DNA from: Hydrangea macrophylla
Lineage: Eukaryota; Streptophyta; Magnoliopsida; Cornales; Hydrangeaceae
Length of the DNA: 64,000 bases
Direction: 5' to 3'
NCBI GenBank assembly: GCA_033977485.1
Contig: CM066993.1
Coordinates: forward strand, 28,882,001-28,946,000
Position 1 is the stretch's first letter. Every line of letters begins with the position of its first letter. This document shows, one piece after another, positions 43,401 through 55,782 of this stretch. A program made the translations under genes and the position numbers. The notes under the pieces were generated by a model that did not search any database, had not been told where the DNA came from, and saw only the letters and a program-made list of their open reading frames with translations.

Positions 43401-43914
43401 AACAACAGATACATACAAAGATTGGCACGAGAAGCTACCATTTGCACTATGGGGGTACCGGACCTCTGTAAGGACTTATACAGGAGCTACACCTTATTCG
43501 ATGGTTTACGGTATGGAGGCCGTTCTCCCAGTCGAAATAGAGATACCCTCTCTTAGGGTTTTGGCAGAATGTGAGATCACCGAATTGGAATGGAAACGAG
43601 GAAGGTATGAGGAGTTGATGTTGCTCGATGAGAAGAGGCTGGCCGCAATAAACCATACTCGTGGATATCAAAAGAGGATAGCTTGTGCTTTCAACAAAAA
43701 GGTTCGCCCAAGGAAGCTTGCTGAGGGCGACCTGGTCCTCAAAGAACTGAAAGTGCCCGTTTATGACCCCAGAGGAAAATTCAAACCCAATTGGGTCGGG
43801 TCGTACATCATAAAGACTCTCCTCTCTGGAGGGGTGGCCTATCTCATGGACCTAGACGGGGTTGAATTTAAGCAACCGATTAACCTCGATCACCTCAAGA
43901 AATACTTTGCTTGA
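40480..43914 (+). pseudogene. pol: Element 1: pol (RT, RNase H x2, integrase), with five in-frame stops
   Basis: Colinear with residues about 1100-2170 of element 2. RT: VRVCVDFRDLNKASP near 41010, YVDDM near 41317. RNase H about 41730-42080. Second RNase H: YFDGAAN near 42195, GDSNLI near 42387. Integrase: CHKC near 42974, GIDII near 43070, SDHGSHF near 43255 (element 2 has SDNGSHF), AVEAANK near 43358. Stops: TAA 40606, TGA 41263, TGA 42025, TAA 42484, TAA 42925. All are in the otherwise continuous frame, so there are no frameshifts over 3.3 kb. Catalytic residues remain but the protein cannot be made whole. Confidence 0.93.
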
Positions 43915-43945
43915 AGCCATTTCTTTCAAAAACCTCCTACCTCGA

Positions 43946-43990
43946 TGAACTACGCTTGACCTGATTCCCGCTAGGGGATACGTAGGCAAC
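43946..43990 (+). repeat. Conserved hairpin motif, element 1 copy A
   Basis: GAACTACGCTTGACC, TGATTCCC, loop GCTA, GGGGATACGTAGGCAAC. Outer stem CTACG/CGTAG at 43950-43954 and 43981-43985. Confidence 0.8.
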
Positions 43991-44052
43991 CTACTTGGTT
44001 CGGTCATAAAAAATAAAACTGCCCGAGCGGCATCTTCCTTCAAGCCTTAAAC

Positions 44053-44095
44053 CAAACTACTGCAGGCCTGATACCCATTCGGGGATAAGTAGGCG
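44053..44095 (+). repeat. Conserved hairpin motif, element 1 copy B
   Basis: AAACTACTGCAGGCC, TGATACCC, loop ATTC, GGGGATAAGTAGGCGG. The outer stem has changed on both sides to CTACT (44057-44061) and AGTAG (44088-44092), so pairing is preserved. Confidence 0.75.
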
Positions 44096-44149
44096 GGCTC
44101 TCAATAGCCTTCGGCCCATAAAAACCCAAAAAGAAAAAGCCCTATGCTA

Positions 44150-44215
44150 AACTAGGGGCAAATTGGCGTTTGCCCAAAACTACTTCGAAGCCCCAAAACC
44201 AGGGGCAAACTTTGT
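44150..44215 (+). repeat. PPT-like sequences downstream of pol, element 1
   Basis: CTAGGGGCAAA at about 44152 followed by GTTTGCCC, and CAGGGGCAAAC at about 44200. Both resemble the PPT GAGGGGCAAAC at 62136-62147. Counterpart of 19511-19660 in element 2. Confidence 0.65.
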
Positions 44216-44590
44216 TTGTTATCCGAAGAACCCAGATATTTACCTAAAACCCATCTCTGGATCTCTTGGCTATCAAAATGAGTACTATAAAGAAACAAAT
44301 GAGAATTCATGGTATAGAATGAGTAAAACTTTAAGCAAGACACAAAGCAAAGTAAAGAGCCAAGAAAAGACATTGAAAGGAGTTTTTTTTCCATAGAAGA
44401 TTAATCGAAGGAGTGAACACTTTGATTAAACATGTTAGAACTTTCCTAAAGATGAAAACACTTCTTGAAAAGAAAAATAAATAAAATCACATTCAAAAGC
44501 GTAAAAGGATAGGCAGGACTTGTCGAAAATTTTTTAGAGCTTTGTCCTGTTTGTCTTACTTTCATCAATGCATATCTATGAAGCATGTCT

Positions 44591-45670
44591 CTAGATCAGT
44601 GTTTGAATCTGAAAAAGGTACTCAGCGGTAGGCACAATCGAAGCTGAGATTCTCCGGAAAGGAGCTGAAACCCTGTCATGCCAAGCCTCGATGAAAGCCT
44701 TCACATTAGAAGGGCGCAAAGTAGACCCCCTAGTAAAATCAGCGGTAAGAGTCTCATTCATGTCCTGCAAGAGTCCAAACTGGCGAACCACCCGACCAGG
44801 AATATAGAAAGTAGTAGCACGCAAGCCAAGCAACCAGATACTAGGCCGCCCAGGAAGGCGTATGGCGATAGAGCAGTAAACCCACTACGGGCAAGTCCAG
44901 CAAATATCACTAGAAGAAAGGCCTCTAAACCAGCCAAGCCAAGCATCGACAGAATGAAATAGGCAATGAACCTCCATATGGTCATAGGGAAGTGGCCCAC
45001 AAAGATGTGAGGAGTGTATGAAGAGATCAAGGCGTTCCATGAGCCAAACCTGTAAGACAAAAGGTGCTCCCGTGGATAACATAGCCTCAACATTATGAGC
45101 ATGGCCCAAACCAATCAGTGTCTCGCCAAGAATCAACATAACAACACTCTTCATCTCCTGCAAACCACAGGCAATGGGTATGAGAATGTCGGAAGACGAT
45201 TGAAAGAGGAAATAAGAAAGCATAGCAATCGACAGGGCGCTACGGCGAATGACCTGATGCTCTCCATCATAAGGGTCTCCCATAGGAGCGTAAACAGAAG
45301 AGAGGCGCTCGAAGTCAATCTGCCTGTCGCAAATAAAAGAACCCGCCGCATTCTGAGATATGTGGAGAAGAGTGGCTAAATCCCGGACGTACCCGGCCTG
45401 AACCAAAGGAACTGTCAACTCAGCAAAAGGATCAGTGTGCAGAATGGCACTAAATTCCTCAAACAAGGGGCAAGTCTCCTGAGAGCCAAAACGAAAGACG
45501 TTGAAAGAGGGATCCCAATATTGGATGGCAGCTCGAAGTAGGCCCTCATTCAAATTCATCCATCGGAAAGAGAAGAGATTGTTTAGCCTGAAACACTCAA
45601 TGTTGAGCCTATCAATGCCGGAGAGGGTATCCATCCATGGAAAACGGATTTGGGATCTGATGGGGGCCAT
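44591..45670 (-). pseudogene. Element 1: DUF7745-like gene, antisense, one stop
   Basis: ATG at 45670 (MAPIRSQIRF). The frame runs 359 codons to a stop at 44591-44593 with one internal TAG at 44885-44887 (in CWTCP*WVYC, where element 2 has CWIVRRWGLY). Conserved blocks LRAAIQYWDPSFNVFRF, ETCPLFEEFSAIL, LILGETLIGLGHAH, GAPFVLQVWLMERLDL, IWLLGLRATTFYIPGR. Same family, orientation and position as 18238-19236. Divergence is high enough to show that the two elements are different families. The open frame upstream of the ATG, to 45856, runs into repeats and is unlikely to be coding. Confidence 0.82.
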
Positions 45671-45780
45671 TTGAGAAGGAAGTGAAGAAGAGAAAATGGT
45701 GTTTTGCGGAGTATTGGGGAAAAGAACTAGTATAAATAGAGGAACAAAACTGTCCACGTACCCGCAGCACTCGATAAAGC

Positions 45781-45874
45781 GGAACGGCAGTCGACGAAGT
45801 GATGCACGACAGTCGGTGAGTGCCATTTCGGCATTCACTGAATGCCGCTGTGGCAATCATTGAGTGCCACTGAG
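45781..45874. repeat. GCC/GGC palindrome cluster upstream of the DUF7745-like gene
   Basis: Units such as CGGCATTCACTGAATGCCG and GGCAATCATTGAGTGCC, 111 bp upstream of the ATG. The same motif family is found in the element-1-family LTRs (about 52893-53185, 62345-62588) and upstream of the PMD gene (60638-60740). Confidence 0.8.
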
Positions 45875-45878
45875 ACCT

Positions 45879-47187
45879 TGTAAGGAAACTGCGTTCCCAA
45901 AATCCATTGACAGCGCGTATAAGTTGGTACTGCAAAAGAAAATTACGTGAAAACTACAATAACCCTACAAGGGCGGAACTAGGGTTACCTTAAACTGCTA
46001 AAACGGATTGTTGTAGTAGATGAATCGATAACAGATCACGATCATCTACCGTATTCCTTTGCTGCCAGAATATCGAACTGAGTGTGGGCTCTTTCGAAAT
46101 CCTTTCTGTTTTCTGCTCTCCCTCTTTTACGCTCTCTTTTCTATTCCAAGTTATAATACTCTTGATGGAAAAATGCAAACTGAGGAGAGAGCCAAAACAG
46201 CATATATATATAGGCTACGATAGGGACCATAAGAAGTCAATAAGGAATAGGCTTCCTTATGGAATTAGGAAACCCTAATTCGAACTGCATCAGATTCCTA
46301 TTTTCATAAATTATAATTGATACCACTAAAGAATTATAATTGCACTCCTACCCTTATCTCAAAAATATATTTCGAGCTCCATGTTATTAAATGCTTATTA
46401 TCTCCCCATACTAAGATTACAGATATCCATTAATTAAATATAATTACTGACAATCATATTTAATTAATTTCTTAAAATTCCTTGAGATCCTCTGCTTAAC
46501 TTATCTGATATGTCGGATACAAAATCCACCTGCAGGGTTTGACATAATCAAAACTTATAAGCTTTCTCAAGGGGATATCATCAATCCCAAAATTGAGACA
46601 TGGATTCCATCATTAATTAATATCCACCACACAATTAATATTGCCACCCAATCCAATGAGATATTGACCCATTTAAGGATCTCACCCTTTTAGGGATCAA
46701 AGTATAAATATCAAATATACATGTCTACAAATTAACTTAAGATTTAGAGCATAAACACTCATAATAGCCATGAGGTATTAATTATCTTATAAGTCAGTAT
46801 AAAGATAATTACCCCAAGTCAGTCCCGTTTAATACACAAAGTGTACCAGCATAGTGAGTTGAAACTATACCATTTTCCGTAGTCAAGATAAACCTACTAC
46901 AACACCATGCTGCATTCCTACCGATGGTGTGTCCAATCCCATCTAAGACTGTAAACCAAAATCTTACATTCTATAATATCTGATGGCCTGATCTTCTGTG
47001 TGTAAGCCGAACTGTACCCACCAAACCACCTACTATATAGAATGAGAAACGCATGCATAATATTAAATAAATAATATAATACAAACACTGCCCACACAGA
47101 TTCTCATAAAAAATGGATTAACTGGTTTTATTAAATGAATAATAAATCAACTACATAAAGCATGGCTTTTAGTATATATCCCTAACA
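45879..47187 (-). repeat. Copia: 3' LTR (left copy)
   Basis: 1309 bp. TATA-like run at about 46202-46213 (minus). Followed on the plus strand by ATCTCCCACTTAG, the complement of a purine-rich PPT (AAGTGGGAGAT). Confidence 0.95.
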
Positions 47188-47198
47188 ATCTCCCACTT
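47188..47198 (-). other. Copia: polypurine tract
   Basis: AAGTGGGAGAT on the minus strand, adjoining the 3' LTR. Confidence 0.8.
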
Positions 47199-47229
47199 AG
47201 ACTCAATGCCATGATGCGACACACCTCAC

Positions 47230-48905
47230 TCATATCCCTTCTACATGACTGTCAAAAGTCTTGGTCGGTAAGCTCTTGGTGAAAGGATCTGCCAGGTTAT
47301 TTGCTGATGCAATCTTGGTCACTTCAACATAACCTCTTTGCACGATCTCTCGTATCAAGTGATACTTACGCTCAATGTGTTTTCCTTTCTTATGGGCCCT
47401 TGGTTCCTTTGAGTTAGCAACTGCTCCGCTATTATTGCAATAAAGGGTAATAGCCGATAGTACCGCAGGTAATACTCTTAGATCGATTAGGAAGTTTCTG
47501 AGCCAAACGGCCTCCTTAGCGACTTCTGAAGCAGCCACATACTCGACTTCCATGGTGGAATCAGCAATACATGACTACTTGATACTCCTCCAAGTAATGG
47601 CTCCACCTCCTAGGGTAAACATATATCCTGAGGTAGACTTTCTGGAATCCCTATCTTACATGAAATCAGAATCTGTGTACCCAATGGGTACAAGACTGTC
47701 TGCTTGGTAAACTAACATATAGTCTCGAGTTCTTTTCAGGTACTTGAGAATATATTTCACTGCAGTCCAATGTTCTTGCCCTGGATTAGACTGATATCTA
47801 CTAACCATGCCAACAGCAAAGCAAATGTCAGGTCTAGTACATAGCATAACATACATTAGGCTTCCTACTGCCGAGGCATAAGGAACTGCCTTCATCTTCT
47901 CTATCTCATCAGGTGTCTTAGGACACTGATCCTTAGATAGAGTAATTCCGTGCTGAAGGGAAGGAATCCCTTCTTGGAATTTTGCATGCTAAACTTTGCA
48001 AGAATAATGTCAATATAAGTGCCTTGTGACAAGCCCAACATCCTATTCTTGCTATCTCGTATAAGCTTGATTCCTAGGATGTGACCGACTTCTCCCAAGT
48101 CCTTCATATCGAATTGATTGGACAACCATACCCTTACAGAAGATAATACCCCCACATCATTTCCGATTAACAAGATATCACCCACATATAGTACTAAGAA
48201 CACCACCACTCTTCCATCATGTTTCTTGTACACACAAGATTCATCCGCACATTGATCAAAACCAAAAGACTTGATTGCTTGATCAAAGCGAATATTCCAA
48301 GACCTAGATGCCTGCTTAAGTCCATAAATGGACTTCTTAAGCTTGCACAACATGTGTTCTTGGCCCTTCGCAATGAACCTGTCTGGTTGCATCATATAGA
48401 TGCACTCGTCAAGATTCCCATTTCGAAATGCTGTCTTGACATCCATTTGCCAAATTTTATAATCGAAATGTGCAGCAATGGATAAGAGAATCCGGATGGA
48501 CTTTAGCATGGCCACCGGCGAAAAGGTTTCCTCATAATTGATTCCCTCTTTTTGAGTGAACCATTTTGCAACAAGCCTTGCTTTAAAGGTTTCCACGTTA
48601 CCGTCTGCTCCTCTCTTCTTCTTATAGATCCACTTACATCCAATGGGTTTTATTTCATTGGATGGTTCTACAAGATCCCAGACTTGATTGGAGTACATAG
48701 ACTCCATTTCAGATTTCATAGCCTTTTGCCAAAGATCTGCATCTTTATCTTGGAGTGCTTCATTGTAGTTACAGGGATCGATACCTTGTTCATCAGGGAC
48801 CCGGTCATAAGACTCTCCCAAGAACATATACCGGTCAGGTTGAATAATAACCCTCCCACTACGACGAGGCACGACCCATGTCTGTGTATCACTGATATTT
48901 CGTTG
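47230..48905 (-). pseudogene. pol: Copia: reverse transcriptase and RNase H
   Basis: RT: NQVWDLVEPSNEIKPIGCKW, ARLVAKWFTQKEGINYEETF, VKTAFRNG, YGLKQASRSW and the active-site region LYVGDILLIGN. The usual YVDD is YVGD, so a catalytic aspartate is lost. Frame changes near 47920 lead to the linker (SAVGSLMYVMLCTRPDICFA) and RNase H (EYVAASEVAKEAVWLR, CNNSGAVANSKEPRAHKK, with Asp to Asn at CDNSG). Further stops at about 47656 and 47580. Confidence 0.9.
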
Positions 48906-50015
48906 TCAAGATTCTGAACCTAATACACCATTATCTGCACGCTGTACTGGTTCATGAACCTGCGTGTTAATGGTTGGTTCGGGGTCTACACGAGTTTTGA
49001 TAATCCTCCCACTACAACGCAGTAATGAAATATCGATAACTCTGTCTTGTGATGTTTCTTCTCGTACCGATGGTATCGAAGAAGTATATGTCGGTGTCTC
49101 TCCTCTCATTTCCTCTAGAACAATATGGCTTCTGGGCTTGTGGTCCATAACATAGTCCTCTTCTAAGAATGTGGCATTGGTGCTAATAATAACCTTCTGA
49201 TTCTTAGGACTATAAAACATACCACCTTTAGTTCCTCTTGGATACCCAACAAAGAAACATACTTCTGCTCTTAATTCCAACTTTTCTGCGTTCCCTTTCA
49301 GCACATGTGCTGGACTACCCCAGATCTGAACATGCCGCAGACTAGGCTTTCGCCCAATCCACAATTCCGTGAGAGTAGTAGGTACTGACTTAGATGGTAC
49401 CATGTTTAGAATGTATGCAGATGTCTCTAATGCGTGTCCCCAAAAGGAAATTGGTAAATCCGAGTAACTCATCATAGATCTTACCATATCCATGAGAGTC
49501 CTGTTCCTTCTTTCTGCTACACCGTTCTGCTGAGGCATGCAGGGTGCAGACAATTGGGATGTAATCCCTTGCTCCAATAAGTATTCCCTAAACTCTCCCA
49601 AGAGGTACTCTCCACCACGATCATATCGTAGTGTCTTGATACATTTACCTAGACGTTTCTCCGTTTCAGCCTTGAAGTCTTTGAATTTCTCAAAGCATTC
49701 AGACTTACGCTGCATCAAATAAATGTACCCATACCTTGAGTAATCATCGATGAAAGTGACAAAGTACTCAAATCCCCCTCTTGCTTGGACAGTCATAGGA
49801 CCACACAAATCAGAGTGAAACAGTTCCAACAGGTCTTTTGCTCTATAGCCCTTGGCTGAGAATTGCCTCTTGGTCATTTTACCTTCCAAGCAGGATTCAC
49901 AAACTGGAAGTGACTCCACTTCTAATGAGCCTAATGGCCCATTTTGAACCAGTCTTTGAATCCTTTTCAAATTAATATGACCAAGGCGTAAGTGCCAAAG
50001 ATGCGTTTGGTTCAT
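48906..50015 (-). pseudogene. Copia: integrase
   Basis: Zinc domain HLWHLRLGHINLKRIQ...CESCLEGK, then D-D-E residues in LFHSDLCGPM, LRYDRGGEYL and QNGVAERRNRT. The 369-codon frame starts internally. TGA at about 48904 separates it from RT. The catalytic triad is intact but the polyprotein is broken. Confidence 0.9.
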
Positions 50016-50440
50016 CCTCGAAGGTTCTTTTATCTTAAATGGCTAACTATTTGTGTTATTCAATTCATTAAGTTGCAGTATAGGAAAAATAGGATTTATA
50101 ATATAAAGATCATCCACCAATTGACCAGAACAAATAAAACGTTTATTTTCTTTAATAACTACTACTTTATTAAAATGAACTGAATATCCATTCTTACTAA
50201 ACTAGAAACTGAAACTAAATTCCTTCTAATAGAAGGTACATAAAAGCAATTTCTTAATATTCAAATCCTATCTCTACCAAAATTAAGATGTAGATCTCCT
50301 ACTGCAACTGCTGCTACTCTCGTAACAATTCCCATATATAGATAAATCTCTCCATCACTGAGCTGCCTGGTTCCCTGGAACCCCTGCAAAGAATTGCATA
50401 CATGATCAGTGGCTCCCATATCTACACACCAAGTACCGGT
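50016..50440 (-). pseudogene. Copia: protease, broken
   Basis: TWCVDMGATDHVCNSLQGF. The normal active-site triplet D-S-G is D-M-G here. Several stops follow before the integrase. The inserted solo LTR cuts just upstream (TSD CCGGT at 50436-50440), so the sequence before TW belongs to the LTR. Confidence 0.8.
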
Positions 50441-53400
50441 TGTGGATATCGCAATTTTTCTTACCCACAGCTTTTTTCTTTTAAATTTCAAACTCAAAAC
50501 AAATGAGTCGCCACTAAATTTTTAAAAGGAAAAATTAAGAAACCATTTTTAAAGCAAACTGATCTTTTTAGAAACCAGAGATTAACTAGGTCCGGGGATT
50601 ATGGAATGAGAGAGGAAGGAGCCCGTCGGACTAAAACACCCTCTCTCATCCTATCTTGCGATAGGCCTCTACTCAACATCCTTTTAATTGAATTATTAAT
50701 TTAAATGTGCCCTCAACTAATACATATGTATATGTATACATTACACAAACATGTCAAAATGGTGTAAAATTACCAATTTACAAAATATCATTCAAAAGCC
50801 ACGTAATTCAAGTAGCAAGCAATATGATATGCAATAAAGAACAAGAGAACTTACCCGGGATCCAGTCGCGGATATTAGACGTGCAATGCATGCGATTTAA
50901 ATAAAAACTAGGAATAGATTCTCTAATCCATATATACAAGTAAAGCAAGACCTAATTCTAAGGTGTCGCGCGTTAAGTTGAAAAATCGATAAAATAAAGA
51001 TAAACTAAAGAGGAGTTCGAGAAATCATATCTTAATAGCACTACAAAACAAAGGGTTAGTCCACACGATATACAATATATAAAGTTGGATCTTAAATAAC
51101 AATCCTAGACTTCTAGCTTAAATCTATCAAATGTAATTAAATCTAAAGCAACCAAGTCCTAATTATAAGTGTCAAGCCATACGAATATGTACATGAAAAG
51201 AATAAATTATTGGAGTACTCAATGATTTAGATCACTTAAACTTTGAATTCAAGCTTAACTAATTATTATTGAAGCAAGGTTTGAACCCTAAGTCATAGAA
51301 AAGTCATTTGGACCATTATTTACAAAGTTGGTCAAATCTGTCATAAAATTCTGAAAATTGCAAAGAGCAGACCAGATCTTTAAGAAAATAAAAAGCATTC
51401 TTCCCGTGGTTTGATCTTGATGATTTTTGGACACAAGATGCCTCTGTGTGTCTAGTTTCCAAATCAAAAAGAAAATCAAAGTTTCAACGGTTAGACCTCT
51501 GGGAAAAGGACAAACACCAGACATCACTCAGAGATGTACAACTCTCTGTCCAGAGATTTTGTTTGATTTTTTTAAAAATAGTAAAAAGATCATAAATGCT
51601 TTTTTCTTTTTAGGGTATCTTCCTAACACATTAATCTACTTAGCAAAAATTATTTTGGGTCACAAATACTTGATTAAGGTTCTGATTTGCTTATTTCAAA
51701 AGGGGGTTGCTGTTCTGAAACTCTGGGCAGATTGTAGTGTCTTCACAAAACTCATGACCAAACCACTTTAAACATGAAATCTCCTTAAAACAAAAATTGC
51801 TGTGGTAAAACATTGTGTTATTGACACTTTCCCGTTGGTTTCACTTGATTCCAACGGTTAGATTTTGAACTAAAAAGCTTTGATCAAAACCGATTTATGA
51901 ATCCACTGTTTCATTGTCAAGTTCAACTTTTATTTGTTAACCCCAACTATTAAACCATGAAGTTGGACTTAAACTAAACCATTTTCTCCTACCATTTGAT
52001 GGTCATTGGAGGCTAAAGACCTTTATATTTGTAGATTTCAAATGAAGTATGAATAGACTTCATGAAATCTCAAGATAATGAATCTAAACCATGGAGATGG
52101 GCTTAGACTCAAACTACTTCCTCCTACCACTTGATGGTCATTGGAGATGAAGACATGACTAATACTCATGAGCCTTCAAGAATCTCAAGAGAGGAGTACA
52201 AACAAACATAGCAAATACTCATAGGTTTCAAGAAATATGGAGGGGATTCCATGAAACCTTAAGTTAAGGAATCCTAAACCATGGTAGGGGCTTAGATTCA
52301 TTTACTTGCTCTTATACAAAGGATGATCAACCTTGACTCTCATGGGGGAGCACAAGCTCACATGAGATCAAGGGATCCAACTCATGAGATTCAAGTGAAG
52401 TATGGAAGACTTCCAAGAATCTCAAGAGAGAAGTATAAACAAAGAAAAGGAAAAGAAAGAACTAAAAGAAAATGCAATTAAAATTTGCAAGTTCACTAAT
52501 AATACTTCTAAAAAGGTTAATCAAAAGACCAAGTAGTTTTAAGATTAGTAGTTCAAAAGAATGAAGAAAAGCAACTTGTAGTTAGAGGATCACCTCCAAA
52601 CTATCCTCAAAGCTTCTCTCCTTTGAAGATCTTCCAAGCTCTTCTCTCTATTTTTTTTAAACTCTCTCTCAAAATATATGTTAGTGTAGTGGTAACCACC
52701 TCTTGTATGTTGTATATTTGTTTTTGTATCTCCTCCCAAGGAAGATCACTCTTCTTTTATAGACAAAAATATCAAGTATTCTCAGTGAATTCGGAGTAAA
52801 AGACAGGTGTAAATGCCTCATTTGGTGGTACAATACGTACTTCCTGAAAATAGACAGTCTATTGCACAGGGAGGCATTCAAAAATCTCTTATGGCAGTCA
52901 GTGGATGCCGCTGTGGCACTCCGTGAAAGCGGCTGCGACATTCAATGACTATCGCGCGGCTCTCTGTAAGTGTCGCGCCAAATTATTGATTGCCGCATTT
53001 TTGTCAACCTTACTTTATCAGTTTTTTTATTTTTATCCGCATACATATACGTATTGTACCACAAAATACGGACTTTAAAAGCAAACGGCAATCAGAAAAT
53101 GTCGGCGGCACTCAGTAAATGCCGAGCCGGCATTCCGTGACTGCCGTTCGGCACTCACCGAATGTCGTTCGGCACTCACTGAGTGCCGCAAAATACTTTC
53201 GTGTGCCAGTTTTTGTTGAACTTCCCATTTTAGGTCTTTTCTTTCCTCCTTTTTCTTAAAGAAACTTATTTTCGAAGATTTTTTCCAAACGTCATGTCTT
53301 ATACCTGAATTCTCCTAAATACCTGGTATTTCATTCAGTAAAAATTTTACCGCGTTTGGAGAACTTTCTGAAGAGCTTGGAACACTTCGAATCTTTCAGT

Positions 53401-53471
53401 CCTTGTCATCATTGGATATGGAGGTGATACTCTCCTTAACTCGACGTTTGGTCAAAATCGGGGTGTCTACA
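50441..53471 (-). mobile_element. Solo LTR of the element-1 family
   Basis: 3031 bp, TGTGGATATC to GGTGTCTACA on the plus strand, flanked by CCGGT at 50436-50440 and 53472-53476. Homologous to both the 5' LTR remnant (4671-5369) and the 3' LTR (62148 onward) of element 1, with no internal sequence. It arose by LTR-LTR recombination. TATA-like box CTATAAAAG at 52754-52762 (minus) and GC palindrome cluster at about 52893-53185. ORFs inside are not genes. Confidence 0.95.
52893..53185. repeat. GCC/GGC palindrome cluster in solo LTR
   Basis: About ten units of the GCCGNNGTGGCACTC / CGGCACTCACCGAATG type, about 131 bp upstream (in LTR sense) of the TATA-like box. Confidence 0.8.
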
Positions 53472-53476
53472 CCGGT

Positions 53477-54337
53477 AGATCGGACCGCTAAACACTATTC
53501 AACAACTAGTAAATGAGATTTACCTTGATTGTTCTGTCTGGCGAGATAAACTGGACATTGCTTCTTCCAGTGTTCTGGCTACTTGCAAACAAAACATTTG
53601 CCTTTAGGCTTTCCAGGTTGTCCTCGTGGCCTTTGAATTGGCGGAGGACCCGCGGCCTTCTTTTGAGCCTTTTTCATTTTCTTCTTGCCTTTCGGCTTTG
53701 AAGCAGAACCTTTCTCAAACACAAGAGCACTCCCTAACTTTCTGTTGAGACCCTCAGCAGCCTGGAGTTCTTTAAGCAGCTCTGCCAAAGTATATTTAAA
53801 TTTATTCATGTTGTAATTGACGCAAAATTGCTTAAAAGACTCTGGCAGTGACTGGAGTATGATATCGACCTGGGTTTCCCCATCGATTGTAGCTCCAAGG
53901 ATCTCTAGTTCACTAAGAAAAGATATCATCTTAAGAACATGATCCCTTACAGGCGTCCCCTGAGCCATGGTTGTGTTCATCAAGTCTTTCATGGCAACCT
54001 GCCTAGTAGCACGACTTTGATCCCCGAACATCTCTCGGAGGCTCTCCATCATGTCATAGGCGTTGGCCATTGACTGATGCTGATGTTGCAGCACATTTGA
54101 CATGGATGCCAAAATGTAACACCGCGCAATCTCATCAGCCTTGACCCATTTCTTGTGAGCCTGGGTTTCCTCAGCGGTTGCCCCCTCACTAGGTTGCTCA
54201 GGACATTCTTGAGTAAGCACAAACTTGTACTCTTCAGCAGTTAACACAATATCCAAATTTCTTTTCCAGTCTATATAGTTTGGTCCAGTAAGTTTGTTTT
54301 CTTTAAGTATAACAACAAGTGGATTGAAAGTACCCAT
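53477..54337 (-). pseudogene. gag: Copia: gag with a stop in the zinc knuckle
   Basis: 252 codons from ATG 54337 (MGTFNPLVVILKENKLTG). UBN2-type gag core: NYIDWKRNLDIVL, MANAYDMMESLREMFGD, VRDHVLKMISFLSELE, DIILQSLPESFKQFCVNYNM. A Lys-rich tail leads to the CCHC knuckle CFVCK*PEHWKKQC, in which a TAG (53579) sits between the second and third ligands. The frame then continues to the solo LTR insertion. Confidence 0.9.
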
Positions 54338-55770
54338 TTAAAAGCCTGAGAATCACATAACATAAATAATTACGTTTGGGCAAAAATTACTATGGATTCG
54401 AGTTGAAAATATTGGTTCCCTCTACCATATTTGAAAGGAATCGGCCAGCAACCTGATACACCACGAATAGTATGACTCAATGGGAAGCCATATACTATCC
54501 ATCATTTGTTCAGATAGACAATTGCCTTTTAATTTTACTATCCAGGCAATGTACTTTGCCCAATAAAATTAAACTACTGACTTGCTTTGGTCCTATAAAT
54601 AATAACAGTGACTCAGATGGAGAGGATATTATTATTTATAGCTAAGTGTATACCATCACTTAATTCTAGGTCAAGAGTTCCATGAGGAACACCTCTGATG
54701 GAGAGGTGACCCACACCAACAATCACCCAAAACATTCTCTTAAAGAAGTTTGTACTGATGATTCCATGATCAACTACATCCGATAGGGAGGATGACACTA
54801 GAGCCATCACACAAAATTAATCATATCATCTACAAACCAGTGATGGAGACCATGGAATTTATACTTGATAAATTCTCTCTCCCACTTAGAATTTTAAAAA
54901 AAATTGAGGGTTATAATTTTTTTTAGAAAAACTTTTAATTTAATTAATAAAAAATAATGGAATACTTGACAAGGATTAATTCATCCTTACTTGTGAAACC
55001 CACATGTGTAGATAATAAAATTATTCTATTCTCATGATTTTAGAAAATAAGTACTTATGTTTTCAAATTATGGAATTAATTTTGTTTCTAAATACACATG
55101 TAGTTGTCCATCATTTTAAATTAATATAAATTAAACATGCAGCTAGACATCTGAAATAGGTCTAGGAACAATTATCCATGTTGTTCTATTCATTAAACAT
55201 GAAACAATAATAATCATTCAATCACACATAAATAAGGAAACCACAATAAAATAGGAATCCCACTATTATGGTCAAGTTGCAACTCTTGTGAAGAAATCTT
55301 CATTGAACCCGATTAGCTCTATGTCGCCACTACGCAACGGGGGTCGAGCTGTCCGGTCAGAAACTGCCTCCAGATTGCTTTCTGAAACTGCTTGTAAACT
55401 ATCTTCACGAATTGTCTTCACGGATTTACTTGAGATATATTACACAAACCCTATGCCTCCATGAAGGAGTTCACATGCTATTTCTTTGCAGTAAATTAAT
55501 CACACATCAATCAAGCTTGGGATCCAATACACACAAATCCTATGCCTCCATAAAGGAGTTCACATGCTATATAAAAATAGCGAAATTAACCACGGATAAC
55601 ACCATCGTGGGATCCAATCACACAAAATCAGTGACCTTAATAGTGGAATAAGAACGCTGCAAAATAAGGGTTAGCACAGTTCTACATTCTATCCATCCAT
55701 CAAAACACGCATAAGATCTGTTTTATTGGACAACATGGTTACGTCCAACCCATACGCAGAATCAACGTTA
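54338..55770 (-). other. Copia: 5' leader
   Basis: 1.4 kb without a gene. It holds a degenerate direct repeat: the segment with CCTATGCCTCCATGAAGGAG at about 55450 recurs at about 55540 (CCTATGCCTCCATAAAGGAG), spacing about 90 bp. Confidence 0.6.
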
Positions 55771-55781
55771 CTCTAATACCA
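55771..55781 (-). other. Copia: primer-binding site, altered
   Basis: TGGTATTAGAG beside the 5' LTR. The common Copia site (tRNA-iMet) is TGGTATCAGAG, so one C-to-T change is apparent. Confidence 0.75.
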
Positions 55782-55782
55782 C

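Larger units (their letters stand above)
43915..44590. other. Element 1: region between pol and the antisense cassette
   Basis: Non-coding. Two hairpin motifs (43946-43990, 44053-44095) and PPT-like sequence (44150-44215), the same layout as 19237-20041 of element 2. Confidence 0.7.
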
